A stretch of 64,000 bases of DNA from contig JABUQX010022042.1 of NCBI GenBank assembly GCA_015478945.1, forward strand, positions 1 through 64,000, read 5' to 3'. Under the pieces are notes generated by a model. It did not search any database and was not told the DNA's origin. It saw nothing but the letters and a program-made list of their open reading frames with translations. A program made the translations under genes and the position numbers. Source of the stretch: Trachelipus rathkii (Eukaryota; Arthropoda; Malacostraca; Isopoda; Trachelipodidae). Of the stretch, positions 1 to 13,169 are shown piece after piece. Numbering within the stretch: position 1 is the stretch's first letter; each line of letters begins with the position of its first letter.

Positions 1-620
1 ATTATATATATATTATAAATATTATATTAAGTTATTCTTGTATTATAATATATATATTAATATATATTATATTATATATTAACTATATTCATAGTATATA
101 TATATATTAAGTTAATTATTATTAATAAATATGTATATTATAATATTTATTATATATTATATAATTAATATAATATATTAATTATATATATATATAATAT
201 TATATATATTTAGTATTATAGGAGTGTCCTGGTAAACTGAAAATTTATATCATAAGATTCCAAAGCCGTGGATATTAACCAATAAATAATATATTTCTGT
301 GAGCCAGACCCGGAATTTCTAATGATCATTATTATCTCTTTACAAATAAAGTGTTATTACAAAATTAATTATAAAATTTATTCATATTAAAATTTATTTT
401 TATTATATATATATATTATATATATATATTTATATATATATATATATATATATTAATATATATTAATATATGATATTAATATATTAATATATATATATAT
501 AATATTTATATATATATATATTATAATGCTAACGATATATTATATAAAAAATAAATATAATAACTATAATATTTTAGTAATTATATAATATACGTTATAC
601 TCATATTATATTATTGTAAT
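1..620. repeat. AT-rich microsatellite block
   Basis: Degenerate (AT)n and (ATT)n sequence, densest at about 380-530. It is interrupted by a short unique stretch at about 220-370 with no coding potential that I can see. It lies at the window edge, so its left limit is unknown. Confidence 0.85.
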
Positions 621-3600
621 GTAGCATTAGCTATAATTATATTATATTTATTGATTATCTTTTTGTCCACAATATACATTATAATTTTAATATTTTTTAA
701 TAATGAATGTCACAATTCTCACACATATATGAGTTATAATTATTCTTATAGGCCTACTACATTTTTAATATTTTATTGTTAATTTTGAGTTTGCTTTGCT
801 GTTTGTAGAAGTTAGGTAGGATAAGTCATGACGCCACCTTAAAGAGCTCACAGACAGTTGGGTTTCCTATGTGTAAAAATATTACAGCAACATGCATGGA
901 AGAAGGCTCCTGTCTCTATATCACCTCGCTTACTTTACAAATGTTCTAAAGAGCACGCACTGTCACAATTGGTTGAAAATGGAAATCATCTAATAGACGA
1001 CATCAGATAAAAGTCAGGTAAATACTAGGTAGAATGGTTATCATATGCTTGCACTCTCATTAATAGTCATAATGACACTTCACATAACAACTATCTAATG
1101 TTATATAAGAATATTAACCATTCGTTGAAAAGAGAAAATACAGGTAAATAATGAGTTTATCTATTCAGTGTTAAAGTGGGATTAGATACAGGATAAGATA
1201 TAGGAGCGAATATTCAATCTTTTAGAAGGTACGCTATACATTGGTACGCGTAAAAGTAAGACAGCACTCAACGACAAGCGAAGATTGGTCTCAGAGTGAG
1301 GAACAAATCACTGAAAAATACTGCACTGATGAACAGCATATTGCGGGTGTGACAGGCGGACGCCGCAAAAATTGTGGACAAATGGGTAGGAGGTTCTCGT
1401 CGACACTAAATATTTACTTACGTAGTTGTGTGATCATCAAACGATTGTGGCCAATAATACAGACGGTCAGTGCTCATAGTTATACGTGTATGCATTCATA
1501 TGGTAAAGGACGCCACCTGTTATCGTATATGTGGAGAGAGATAACGATACCACTACACCGAATGTTTCGGTTTACGCACTGTTATAATATTTTACTGTGA
1601 GTATGTCCTTCCCCGCCGAATCGACTCGTGCCGACATCGTTGCCAACAAGGATGAGAACTATAGCCCCGTCGAGAAGAGCGGATAGTAATTCCAGTTGCA
1701 GTATGGGTCCTTAATAAGTTGGGATAGACAGGACCAATATTAGTGGCGATACTAGCATCTTGGACGGGTTCCGATAGCCTCGCAGACAACTCTCACGAGG
1801 ACCGAGGAGGAACAAGGGATTTTTGACCTTCTCTCTTCTATGTCCCTACGGAGAAGGATGCTATTGTCATTGACGCAGGTGTACCAGCGAGAATTCCCTT
1901 ACATGAGTGAAGGATTCGAGTTTCCAAATACTATATAAAATAGGATAACTATTTATGTTTTATTAGTGGTTTGAAGTTGTGGTTGTAAGTAAGTCGATAG
2001 ATATATTGTTGTATCTTTTAATTTAGATAGGCTAGATAAACCTATATCTGTCTGTTTTTAGAATATAAAGGGGTTACTTTAAGTCGCATTTGTAGTATCA
2101 TAAAAATCGCTATAAGCGATATCTGAAATAAACGAACATATTGAGATGAGTCATTATGGCTTTTATATAGCAAGCTATTAGATATAATTCGATGAATGGG
2201 TGCAATTCACTATATATTTTAGACAGCGTTAAACAATCTGCTGTAAAAAAATTGAAGAGCATAAAGGAGGAGGAAGGGTAATTTGAGGTGATGGTTGGCG
2301 GTCAGGAAGGGGGTGAGAGAACAGCAGAAAAGCGCGCCCACAACTGTCGCCCGTTTGAGGCCGTACAGTAACACACTGTGAGTAATTCATCTGTGAACTC
2401 CGGCATGAGACTGAAATGATCGCTCTTTACAGCGGGCAAACCAAGGTACCCTAATAATGGCTAGATTTGAGACAGAGCGGACCGTCAGACCAAGCAATGG
2501 TAGGAGAGGGGAAAGCCAGGTGTGTACCCTTACGGTCAAACCGAGTTAAACGGCTGCAGCTATTATATTTGTACAGTAAAAGATATAGTGATGATTAAAG
2601 GTAAATTAAAAGATGTTATAATGTAACCGTCTTTGCAAATAGGTCACAGTATTATATGGTAATATATTATCACCTTGAGGTACCATCCTTAGCTAGAAAT
2701 CTGTGTCATGATCAATAACAGTGTATTTGGGGTATTATGAAAACTGATAGATATTTGTACATTCATGGATGTATATTATCTCTTCGATAAATAAGAGTAG
2801 TGGCAAATCAAATTGGATTTAACTTCCTATGTCACAACCTTGGGGGGACGATACGAAAATAGCTACCAGTGGAGAATTACGATCGACTCGTTTATTTGGA
2901 TATGGGATTAATCAGGGTTGTGGTTAGATGTTATGAGGCCTGAACTCAATTATAAATAACATAGCATCATATGACCTAGAACCATTTTCGATCGGATTAG
3001 GGCTAGCTTTAAAGTTACTGTATTATAAAGAACAGACGAAGGTCTTGAATTATATTTTGAGAGGAGATGTAAGTTATATAATCTATATGTCAGGATGCGA
3101 TGAACAAGGATTGGTTGTATTTAGGTGTTTAATTATAGCTGGTGCATAATAGTTAAGTTTGGGTTACATCTGATGAGCCCTAGAAATAGTTGCCAACTTT
3201 GTGTAAGTTAACTAGAGAATGGTCGAACCATATAAGGTTTAGGTTTCGCTGGAAAGTGAATGAGCTAATGTTATTTCACTTCAGATTCCTTTTATTCACT
3301 TAAAAAGCACTGAGCATGAGATGTTTGGTGGGTAGAAAAATTGGATAGTCATGGGAGCTATGCTCCACTGTGATAATTTATTTCATAATAGCTAGTTATT
3401 GTAGTACTTGCCGTTCGAGAAATGGCAGCTTTATATATCATGTATTTGAGCAGCTCCAGGGCTTATTTGATTATAATATATGCTAAAGTCAATCGACATA
3501 TAGATGAAATAATTGACAGATCCCGTTCTTGGAATATGAGGAACAATATCATTTAAATCTCGAGAGACAATATGTAGTATACATTATTTAGCTTAGAATA

Positions 3601-6300
3601 ACACTTACCTATTTATACTGCTGGAAGCCTTCATCAGAGTTAAAGTGCGTACAGAAATAGAAGTAGCTCACGATAACTCTTAGCATGGATCTTGTTTGAC
3701 AAAGACATTTTATATGAATAAGAGGGAGGTGTTCCTGCGAAAACCTCAGAGCGTGTGGTAAGTTTTATTAGAGTAGATCCCAGTTTCTACTCATACAGTT
3801 GTGTATCGTTAAGTCATTTTTCAGATGAGTCAATATAAATGATATAGACATCACCTTAAGTAATTCCATTCACCTATACTGCAAGTTTATGAGAAGTGTA
3901 TCCCCTGAGGTAATTCATGGTTACTAGTTATATTTACAATAAGGGGTTCACGCGGTCGAACGTAATTTTTGCGAAGCCACTGGAAAGTTTGAAAAAAAGC
4001 TTGGCGACCTTCTCTCAGACCAGGGAGAATAGCGGCCTGAAACCATTTTATCCCTTCACATTTAAATTTCAGTGATATGGCATGGGTCTAGAGTGATAAT
4101 TTGGCCTTTTTGGTTATCCGCTACAGCTTCGAGGGTCTTTCCTACATGGTTTATTGAGGGATTATGGAAATTATACAAAAGACTGTAGGTCCAAATAATT
4201 TTTAGGAAAAGAGGATTCGATTCCTAAGATTATCTCTGATCTATATAGATCCAGCAAAATGCTGATTAAGCTGATAGGGATATTATATTGAACGGTAACA
4301 TGAATTATACGAAATCATTAGTCTGGAGCCAAGAGCACCGTTCTTATTTCTAACTCGCACAGTGCAAGTTTGTTATACTACTGCATGATAGTAAATAGAC
4401 GGTTGTAATGAATGATCTTCTCTACCTTTCGGCTGTATGATAGAATGTTTCTGAGGCAGTGCTTTAGTGTCAGTTATTCAGAATTTTTGAATAGGTCTTC
4501 AGTGTAGCGGAATGAAATCGAATGGCTAGTGAAGCTATAACCTAACGCATCCGCTACACGCAAGCAGGTGCGGAGATCGTATCAGTTATTTCAGGCCCAT
4601 ATAACGGAGTACTGTGGGTGAGGAGTTATTTGGAGCGATGAGATATTTTTCTGTGTACTTTTCCACACTAAAAGGTATAGGGGAGTTGTGGAGTTTAACA
4701 GTCGAATAAACAAAAAATTAGAAAATTATTGTTTACTTTCGTTTGATCGATAATTCGCTCAGTGAGATTCGCTGCGGCTGCTATTTAAATAAATAAATCA
4801 TGTTTTAGGGTATGGTAATCGGATGTACTTATGTGTATTTGACTTGTAAGAAGTTTCTTCTTCTCTATATTGTTATAGCATTGTTACACGTGACCCTATT
4901 TTTTTATATATTTTTTTTTTTATTTATATTTTTTATTGGGATCCACCAGGAGTGCCGAGACCGACCTGCCTGAGGAAGACTAGTCGATATGGATTGCATA
5001 GTTCGCTTTGACCGAGTATAGTATTACTTATGCTGGTAAGAAGGCTATAAAAAAGGCTATCTATATCAACAGTAGGTGAAAATCGTTATTATAAAGGGAG
5101 AAATGAGAGGATAGCTTAGTGTATGGCCTGATAAATATAAGTTATAAAGGTAGTAATACTACTCACGCTGATGCATAGTCCAGCTGGAGTTGTGTTTTTT
5201 GCATTGAGGGTAACTTGGAACAATGCTATCATTTAATGCTATTTGGAAGATAATTGATATCTACTTGTATGATAATTAAAATAATCACATATATAAGCGG
5301 AGGACGCAAGGTAATACAGATTTTCCGATAATTGGGAATGTAGGAGCAATATAGGAAAATATTATCAATTACAAAGAAAGAAGTGTGTGTATCTTAACGT
5401 TTCAAAGGTAGGGAGTCCTGTGTTAAGGCATCCCAGGGAAAAGGGGTTAGAAGATCTATTAGATTTTGGATTTGAATGAAGTGACAGAGTCACCCCCTAA
5501 GGGGTGGCGGAGGTTGAGTCACCTTGAGTATAACAACCGAGTAGGAGGAGTTGTTTAAAAAGATCAGCTAAGTCGACCTTAGTAAATTCACATACTCCGG
5601 AGCCTAAAGTAGACTGACATATAGTAATTGTGTATGGACTTAAGTGAATTCTTGGCCGTACTGCATTGAAGTTTGGTTGGAGAGGGACTGGGGAATTAGG
5701 GGATAGATTTGTGAATGAGTAAATTCTTGCCCCTCCCTGTCATTGTCACCTCTTCTATAGAAGTTAACGGCGTTATTTATTTCAGATGAGTTTGAGAAGA
5801 AGTCACGTATGACATATTGTCTGAAGTCCTAGCAAAACATATACATCTTGGGTGTACATATTTTATTAGTTGAAAAAGTTCTCGAAATTAGAGAACTAGC
5901 CACGAGCAATTCCGCATTTGAAGGAAAGTAGTCATGATGAGTTTTGAATATTATGGTGGTGGTCTATTAGAGACATTGTCTCTATGTGACTGGGGGGTAT
6001 GTTAGAGGTGGATACAATTTAGAGAGGGAGGTTGAGGCGGTGGGTCTTCGCGAGGAGGGAACAAAAACCTTGGGGGGGCTCCGGTAGTCAATGAGTCACG
6101 CTAAGAGATTTGTGAGTTGTATGAATACGCTCTTTCATAAAATATGTTTTTCTAAGATTTATTTGGTGAAAATGCTTAAGCTTTGCGAAAGTTGATAACC
6201 CGATTCACAGCTTTGTCCAACTTATTAATGTGGGTTTGATTTGGTCAATTAGATATAGAAGAACTCCAAATGCACGTCGTCGCTCTTAATTAATGGGAGT
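621..6300. other. unassigned intergenic or intronic DNA
   Basis: There is no recognisable gene, RNA gene or intact mobile element here. The longest reading frame (1241-1600, 119 codons) has low-complexity, non-conserved composition and lacks splice or start context. A small hairpin with CCCCT/AGGGG arms lies near 5492-5508. The moderate AT content without long simple repeats differs from the blocks on either side, so this may be very old repeat DNA that can no longer be identified by eye. Confidence 0.5.
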
Positions 6301-6310
6301 GGACATATAG

Positions 6311-8950
6311 TTATAACTGCCAAGGTAAAGCAGATTCAGAAATGTGTAAGGGATGTTGAGTTGCTTCCATGGAACTGGGAAGGAAAGATGTTACCGGAAA
6401 GGTGTCATTTTTTTGAGAAGGAGTTGGGGTGCTCGATAAAAAAGGGTTCGCAATATGGAATTCGAAGGGTGCAAAAAATTTCGGGATATAGTTGCTGAAA
6501 ACTTTGATTAAGAAATTCAATCCGATCGTGGGAGTGATTTTGGGAGATTTGACGATTTAAGTTAGGAAAATGGGGACTTGTCCTCCTTCCTGCCTCCAAT
6601 AGAACCAGAGCGTCTTTAAGAGCAGCTTGGCATGTTTGGCGTTGTGGAACGAGTCTTCTCCATTCGCTTTCTCTGGAAGCGCAGGAAGTATTTAGAAAGC
6701 AGAGTGTCATACACATCTAAGCTCACCATTTGGGAGCTGGTTCTTCCTATTTCAATCTGTTTATAGATATAGAATCCTTGGGGAGGCGCTGAAGAATGGG
6801 AAATTCAGAAGAAGAATTATAGGAAGACCTCGGAAGAGGCTAGAATTATTGGCAAGCCTATTAGAGGGTTCCATTGGTAGGCTGTCCCATAGCTGCGATT
6901 CGCTTTGGGTACAATGTCTATTTAAAGGTAAGTTGATTTTGTCCGCTTGAGTGGACTTATGGCGAGTCTCTCTGAGTTACATTGTTAACGTCTCTGGGGT
7001 TAGTGTGTGTTTGTTTAAAAAAGATTTTCGGACGCTCTGTATTTTTAACGAATAATCTTAGGCTTGTGGCAGTATTATTCTTTCTTCTTTGCTTTGGGGA
7101 CATCTTTTTCAAGAATTTGAGTAACAGTGGGAGGTGAATTAAGAGACAAAGAGACAGTCCTCTTACATAAATTTGGGGAACTCATTGGGAGGCATGGGAC
7201 AGTGTGTCTTGAAAGGAAGTGTTTTCCAAAGATTTGTGTTGGATGAACCAGCTCGAGTTTTCATTGGCTGGTTTTGTTGAAGGTTAGTACTTCGGGATAG
7301 GGTTGTGTATTTGGCTTTTTGGACATGAGATTGAGTCCAGGGTCTGCTTTTGTTTCAATTTGAGGAGTTCGGTGGCGTGGACAAATACAGCAGATAGGAT
7401 ACATGTAGCATGCCTGAGTTTTACACTGGAATTTTGGGAGTGAGTTCTGCTGGTATGTAGTTTGTGTGGGTGGATTTAGCACGCTGAGGAGTAGGGGCGA
7501 CAGCAGTGATTGTGGCGTAGGAATCGCTTTGGTCTTGTGGGATATTTTTCATTTCAAGCTGGCGTAATGGTCATCTTCTCCTGCTCATATTTGCTGTATG
7601 GTGCTTAATTCCCATGAACCCTCTGTTCCTACAGGTAGGTATGGGCATTTGAAAAGAAGAGCACTGTGGGGTCCTCCACAGTTTCTACAGTTAGAGGTAT
7701 TTTCACAGGGAGTGTGAAATAATTCTCCGCAGACTGGGCATATTTTCATCCGGTCCCCTACAGTATTTCGGGGATGACTGACCAAACCGTTGACATTTGA
7801 AGCCAACACTGTGGTCGAGGTACAAACGTGCGAACACTGTATCTGTAAGCCCTATTGTTTAACCTTGTATGGTGGTGAGGGGTAGTTAAAAGGTCAGCAT
7901 TGTAAACGAGGATTTTGGTTTTGTCAGGGCAGTTGTCCGAGAGAGGGGGATAATCTTATATAACGTTTGTTAAGGGACAAATCTTTTCTGTTGAACGATT
8001 TTCAATGATGACATAGCTGTAATCTTTCGTCTTTCTGTCATAACAGTAATGGTTGCTCTTTAGATGCGTTTCCTTATTTCATCGGGATTAAAATAAGGAG
8101 AATATTCTGCAAGAGACGTTGAAGCGATGAAGAATAGAACTTCTGATTTCATCAGGGTAGTAAGCTTGTACGAGGAAATGGACCCCATTATCTGCATTAA
8201 ATGTGACTGCGGAAGGGTTCTTCAACGCCTAAGAAGCTTTTTTCATAGTGCATTACCTGATATTAGAATGGTTTGTGCTTCAGTTGAGCTTTGGAGGTAG
8301 TCGGAATCGAAGTATGTGATTATCCCATCGGGAATGATGTATCTGCTGAATTCCCTGGAGGGGGTGCGATATGGAGTGAAATCGAAAAGAGAACGACTGG
8401 TGACGAGGGGCACCTTTTGCGCGGAATTGCCCCGATCGTTTGAGCCCTGGGGTGCAGAGGGTGTGCCAGGCGCTGATCGCCGGTAGACAGGCAGAGGCCT
8501 TCCAGGTGAAGTGGGGGAGACACGGCATCAATGTCCGAAGTGCAATTCAATAAGAGTGAAGTCCTTATCGGTCCTAGGTTCGGGAATCTTTAGAATCCAT
8601 CAGTTTCCGTAGGCTCTGTAAGTGTTTCTGATGGTATATTATTAGTTAATGGGTCCCCCTCAAATCGGTGTCGAGGCCCACGGAGGACGCGCGCTAAAAG
8701 CGTGCGGGGAGTCTCCTATTATAGATGTTCAGAGGGGTCAGGGAAAAAGACACAAACTCTGGTGCTGGGTCGTAGGTGCACCGAATCACAAACATGGTGA
8801 ATGCGGCTCCACCCCTTCGCCAGATGACCGCCAGATTGCGTTCCTCCGTAAGAAGGGTGTCATTGGCGTTCATCTACTTCTCTGATAAAAGAAACAAAAA
8901 AAAAGCAGGCTTCTTTCGCTCTTACGACCGACTGTAATGGCGGGTTGGTA
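6311..8950 (-). mobile_element. decayed Jockey-like LINE, ORF1 (gag-like) region
   Basis: Reading on the minus strand, 7809-7585 encodes a cysteine-rich stretch with CPVCGELFHTPC followed by CRNCGGPHSALLFKC. The second motif is close to the last zinc knuckle typical of Jockey-clade ORF1 proteins (CxNCGGPHSA...C), which bind element RNA in cytoplasmic particles. Downstream (7482-7261) comes a Pro/Thr/Gln-rich tract, as often follows the knuckles in this family. Further open stretches (6716-6405 and 6520-6311) may be the ORF1 tail or the start of ORF2, but I could not match them. Upstream to about 8.95 kb the frame is broken into short pieces (8550-8280) that may be the ORF1 N-terminal region. 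Stops and frameshifts mean the copy is dead. The knuckle is what I see; the clade is an inference, and the limits are approximate. Confidence 0.5.
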
Positions 8951-9200
8951 TCTCGTATATCCCGCCAACAGCATCCCAGAGAGCTCCCCCCAATCCACTA
9001 CAAGGTGAGCGATCGACTGGGTAAATATACATATCTATATGATAGATAATATATAGTAAGATGTAGTAATTGGTTATATATATATATATATTATATATAT
9101 ATATATATATCATATATATTATATATAGTATATAGAGGAGAGAGAGAGAGGAGATGGGAGGGAGAGGAGAGAGAGAGAGAGGGAGAGATGAGATTTGAGT
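8951..9200. repeat. (AT)n followed by (GA)n microsatellite
   Basis: An (AT)n run at about 9074-9136 passes directly into a purine tract of GA and GGGA units at about 9134-9190. This compound repeat adjoins the upstream edge of the Jockey-like remnant. Confidence 0.85.
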
Positions 9201-9404
9201 AATTTTTTATAATTCTAGGATTTGGGTATGTACTGTATATATTTAAAGGTTTAAAAGTTACTTGCAGTTTATCCTGTGAATTATGCCTATAAACAGACTT
9301 ATGATTATAAAAGAGAAATATTTATTTAAATAATATTAATTACTTTGTTTATTTTTTAGCATTTAATTATCTTTGACCAAATTATCAATATGCTACAAAA
9401 TATG

Positions 9405-9916
9405 CTTTATGCAATATATTATATATATATTATAATAGTATATATTATATATATAATATATAGTACATTGATATATATATAAGTATATAATATATACTAT
9501 ATTTAAATATATATATGCACTATATATTATATATATATATAATACTATATATAGGTAATGTTTGTAGTTATACATAGATAGGTTGGTCGTTATCATGCGA
9601 ATAATGTCATAGAGATAGTGGTTGTTCGGGTTATCTGTTTCCGATTATAAATGTTTTTACCGGAGTGAATCGAGGATAGTTCTGGACGATATAATTTTTG
9701 TTCCAAACTACCGATAACTATATTGCGATAATTTGTAGCGATTAACGGTTGCTGTCAGCAACTCTCCTATCAATTCTCTATCGAATAATGAGCTCCCAAT
9801 ACTTTTTGTTATATATATTAATCTATTATAATATATATATTTATTTATATATATATATTATAATATATATATATATACTTATATATAATGTATATATATA
9901 TATAATATATATTAAT

Positions 9917-9985
<69 letters not shown>

Positions 9986-10075
9986 TACTATATATATATT
10001 TCACTGTATATAATTATTATATATAATTATATATATATTATATATATATAATATATTTACGATATTTTATTAATC
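9405..10075. repeat. AT microsatellite pair with unique spacer
   Basis: AT-rich blocks at about 9405-9560 and 9808-10070 flank roughly 240 bases of unique, non-coding sequence. The apparent Tyr/Ile-rich reading frames here are artefacts of TAT/ATA repetition. Confidence 0.85.
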
Positions 10076-10180
10076 TCTTTACTACTTTTCATAAATTAGT
10101 AGAGAGTCAATTGTTACTTCAGAATTTTTTTCAATAAGGTATCTGTGCCATTAAATTCATATAGGCTACTAAGATATAAT

Positions 10181-10210
10181 TACACTGGACGACAAAATTT
10201 GACTTTTTGT
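10181..10210 (+). repeat. left terminal inverted repeat
   Basis: It starts TACACTGGACGACAAAATTT. The first 13 bases are the exact reverse complement of the last 13 bases ending at 13169. The preceding bases are GATATAAT. Confidence 0.65.
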
Positions 10211-10399
10211 CTGTTAAATGAGTAAAATGGGTGTTTCTTTTGGAGTTTTGTGCGCTGATTCCGAATTTGCAAAATACTTAAAAAATTTTTTTTTTGTTGT
10301 AACGGGCAGGATTTTGTTTTTTGTAATACGAATTAAAAATTTAAAGTTATAAAATGATAAGCTTTATTTAATTTACTCACCTATATACTTCTACACAAT

Positions 10400-12159
10400 T
10401 TAAAATGTAGATTTTTTGAAGATTTTTTAGTTGAGTAGTTTGCTTGAGGAACATCCTTTTAAGTCCCAAACCAATAGTCGCAGCATATTTTTGAATATCC
10501 AACTTTTCCCTGTAACGTTTCTTTCGATAGTTGAAAATATCTTGAATGGAATCGTACCACGAAAAGAACTTTCAGTGCTCACGCTTGATAGCGCCTAGAT
10601 TGCAGTATAGGAAAAAGTCCAAGTGTGAATGAAGGAAATGTATTTTTAGGAAGATGTAACATCCCATTGCTTTATAATTGTGAAGGAGTTCGGAACTAGT
10701 TCTTCATGAGTTGTCGCCTTAATATTGCTAGAAACCCAGTTATGACCTTTCTAAAGGATCTCCATGCAGGTTTTTCAATATTATTCAAGCTTTCATCAAA
10801 CTGATGGTCCTTCATTAGCTTCCATATTTGTGGGCCTACTAATATACCCTCTTTAATTTTAACCTCACTGATCCTAGGGAATTTCTTATTTACGTTTAGG
10901 AACCCTGGACCACTTTTAACCATCGCTTTTACAAAATTTTTCAATAACCCGAGAAGTTTGATGTGCAAAGGAGGAAGATTTACGAGTTCCGGTTTCACAA
11001 GTGGTTGAAAAAATACATTTTATGTTCCGGTATTAGATTTCTTCAAGGATTGATTTCTTGACCAATGTTTATTTTTACTTGCTATCCCACTCGCATAGGA
11101 AACAACAAATTTAGTATACTCTTAAGTTGGAGACCCTAACAAAAGTGCCTATACACTTTTAAAGTGGCGCGCATATATTCCAAGAAAAGCTTGTTTCGTT
11201 CCGTATTTTTCGATAACAAATTTTCATGTTGTCGTTGTAGGTCTCTTTCATATGGGGCTCCATAGGCAATAGGAGACGAAGGTTTCCACATTTCCATTAA
11301 TGAAGAAGGCACTGATTTTACTGAGTTTAGAAGGAAATTCTATAAACCAAATTCTCTATTCCTTTGATCATGACAGTCCTCCTAATTTTCTGCATTAATC
11401 TGAATCAACATCAGTTACAAATGACACCTAAATTGCCGTCTACGGAGAAAAAGCGTGGAATTCTTCTTTGCGTCGCCGATAAGAGGAAAGATTGTAGTTC
11501 CCTTCTCAGGAGCACTTCCAACCTTTAATCTAGATGCCAATATTTCTGCCTGTTTCTTTGACAATGATAAATCGCGAACTAGATCATTGAGTTCATGGTG
11601 ATTAATTCTATGAGGTTCTGTTGACATTCTATTCATAATCAAGGTCTTCAAAGTCTTCATTTTCTGGACGTAATTGTAATTCTTCTTCGTCTGAGTTTTC
11701 TGACAGGAGCGATTCACATTTTCAGGTGGTGCAGGGATAGCAAGCTCTTCGCTGTGAGGAACAGGCCTATAGCCCGAAGGTAGGTTGGATATTTAATGGT
11801 CTTCTTGGGCTTGATTGTTGTTATTCAAGCAATTTTTGTAATGCAAAAATAACAGTCTGCAAGTTGCGTGAATTGCTTTTGGTTCCCTCACGATACCAAT
11901 TACGGATGATTGCAATGGCATATGGTTCTGGACTGTCCGCGTGTATAGCTCAACCACCTTCAGAAGTAATGTCTACACAAGACCGGACAACGAGCAAATA
12001 TGAGGTCCCAGGCATTTTATCTTGATCACCGAAGCATAATTTCAAAATAAGTTTAGTTGGCTTTGTTTTATTATAGGAGATAATATTCCTCGCATTATGG
12101 TGACTTCGAACGTTACCGAGAGTCGGCTCACCAGTCACCGCAGCAAATGTAACCAACAT
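10400..12159 (-). pseudogene. degenerate copy of a repetitive uncharacterised arthropod protein
   Basis: Collinear conserved blocks appear on the minus strand despite stops and frameshifts. They are CFGDQDKMPGTSY (about 12070-12000), YREGTKSNSRNLQTVIFAL (about 11910-11850), HELNDLVRDLSLSKKQAE (about 11600-11540), MKETYN (about 11250), CxWDS-like residues (about 11100), LPPLHIKLLGLLKNFVKAM (about 10975-10915), FPRISEVKIKEGILVGPQIW (about 10885-10825) and DVPQAN (about 10450). I recall the same order of blocks in a family of arthropod proteins of several hundred residues labelled 'uncharacterized', present in many copies per genome. Its biochemical function is unknown to me, and I see no DDE/DDD catalytic triad that I could defend. 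The copy is inactive. Its position inside inverted termini suggests that it is the element's own protein rather than host cargo. Confidence 0.6.
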
Positions 12160-12274
12160 TTGTTTTGGATCTCGTGTTTTTAAAGATTTCGCTGGATTTT
12201 AGATCCTAAGAGTATCTGATCTCGTAGGTTGAAATTTATTAAGCACAAATTTGAAACGTATTGATATAGATTTT

Positions 12275-12740
12275 ATATATAGTTATATATATATATTTTT
12301 ATATACTATTTTTTTTGGTATATATCAATATAAATTAATTATATATAAAAAAATATATATTATATAGTATATAGTATAGTTATATATATTGGTATATATT
12401 ATTACGATTATATATATATCTATCTCATATATATATATTACTACGCTTATATATATAATAAGTTTATTAGTATTATGATATATATATTATATATAATATA
12501 ATAATATTATGTACTAATTATTATATATATATATTTATTATTGTATAGCCTTATATTATATACCTATTAATATATACTTTATAGTTATTTAAATATTATA
12601 TCCTAGTTAACTATATATAGTATATAATTATTATCAATACATAGAATATATAATATATATAGTATTTTAAATATATTGATATATATATAATTATATATTA
12701 TATAGTATATACGTTACGTTTGTTACTTATATTATATATT
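12275..12740. repeat. AT microsatellite inside the TIR element
   Basis: Imperfect (AT)n/(ATT)n runs lie between the pseudogene's 5' end and the right-hand 400 bases of the element. The expansion appears to have grown within or inserted into the element. Confidence 0.8.
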
Positions 12741-13142
12741 ACTCACTATTCAATCTATCCAACTTTCCAGATATCCAACTGAAGGGCAATATGACATCCA
12801 TGCAAAAACGTCGGACCAGGTTATTGTTTATCGAGTTCGCTAAACATATTTTATCATGTTTTGGCGTTTATTTTATCAATTTTTTGGTTCCTACTTATTA
12901 TACGCTTTATATTGCTGGCGGATCACTTTTTTTCATAAAATCGGCAAGAAAATAGGCTTAACTAAAACAATACATTTGCACTTTTGTGCAATTATTATTG
13001 TTGGTTATTGAAATATTGTAAACTTAACAAAAAAACAAAGCCAGTTGTGCAAATTTTGGAGGTTTATATGTCGACTTTCAGCGTCCGATAATACAGGAAA
13101 TTAAAAAAGGAAAACCCTAATGTTCTCATTGATTCCAGTTTA

Positions 13143-13169
13143 AACAAAAGTTTCTGGTCGTCCAGTGTA
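13143..13169 (-). repeat. right terminal inverted repeat
   Basis: It ends GGTCGTCCAGTGTA and is followed by GATATTTC. The terminal 13 bases are the reverse complement of the left end at 10181. Inside it, AACAAAAGTTTC pairs loosely with the subterminal part of the left end. Confidence 0.65.

Larger units (their letters stand above)
10181..13169 (-). mobile_element. candidate TIR DNA transposon carrying an uncharacterised arthropod protein family
   Basis: The left end begins TACACTGGACGAC and the right end finishes GTCGTCCAGTGTA, so 13 bases are perfectly inverted. Weaker inverted similarity continues inward (AAAATTTG on the left; the complement of AAGTTTCTG on the right). If the outer TA is the target duplication, the termini are CACTGGACGAC. 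Alternatively, flanking GATAT occurs on both sides (10173-10177 and 13170-13174), as part of an imperfect longer duplication. The broken protein-coding region at 12159-10400 lies inside on the minus strand and ends about 220 bases from the left terminus. An (AT)n expansion at about 12275-12740 separates it from the right terminus. The superfamily is not assigned: TA plus CACTGG would suit a Tc1/mariner-like or CACTA-like end, but the internal protein resembles neither that I can recognise. Confidence 0.6.

Noticed and set aside
1241..1600. 119-codon plus-strand frame
   Set aside because: No conserved motif, no start or splice context, and composition typical of chance open sequence; not listed as a gene.
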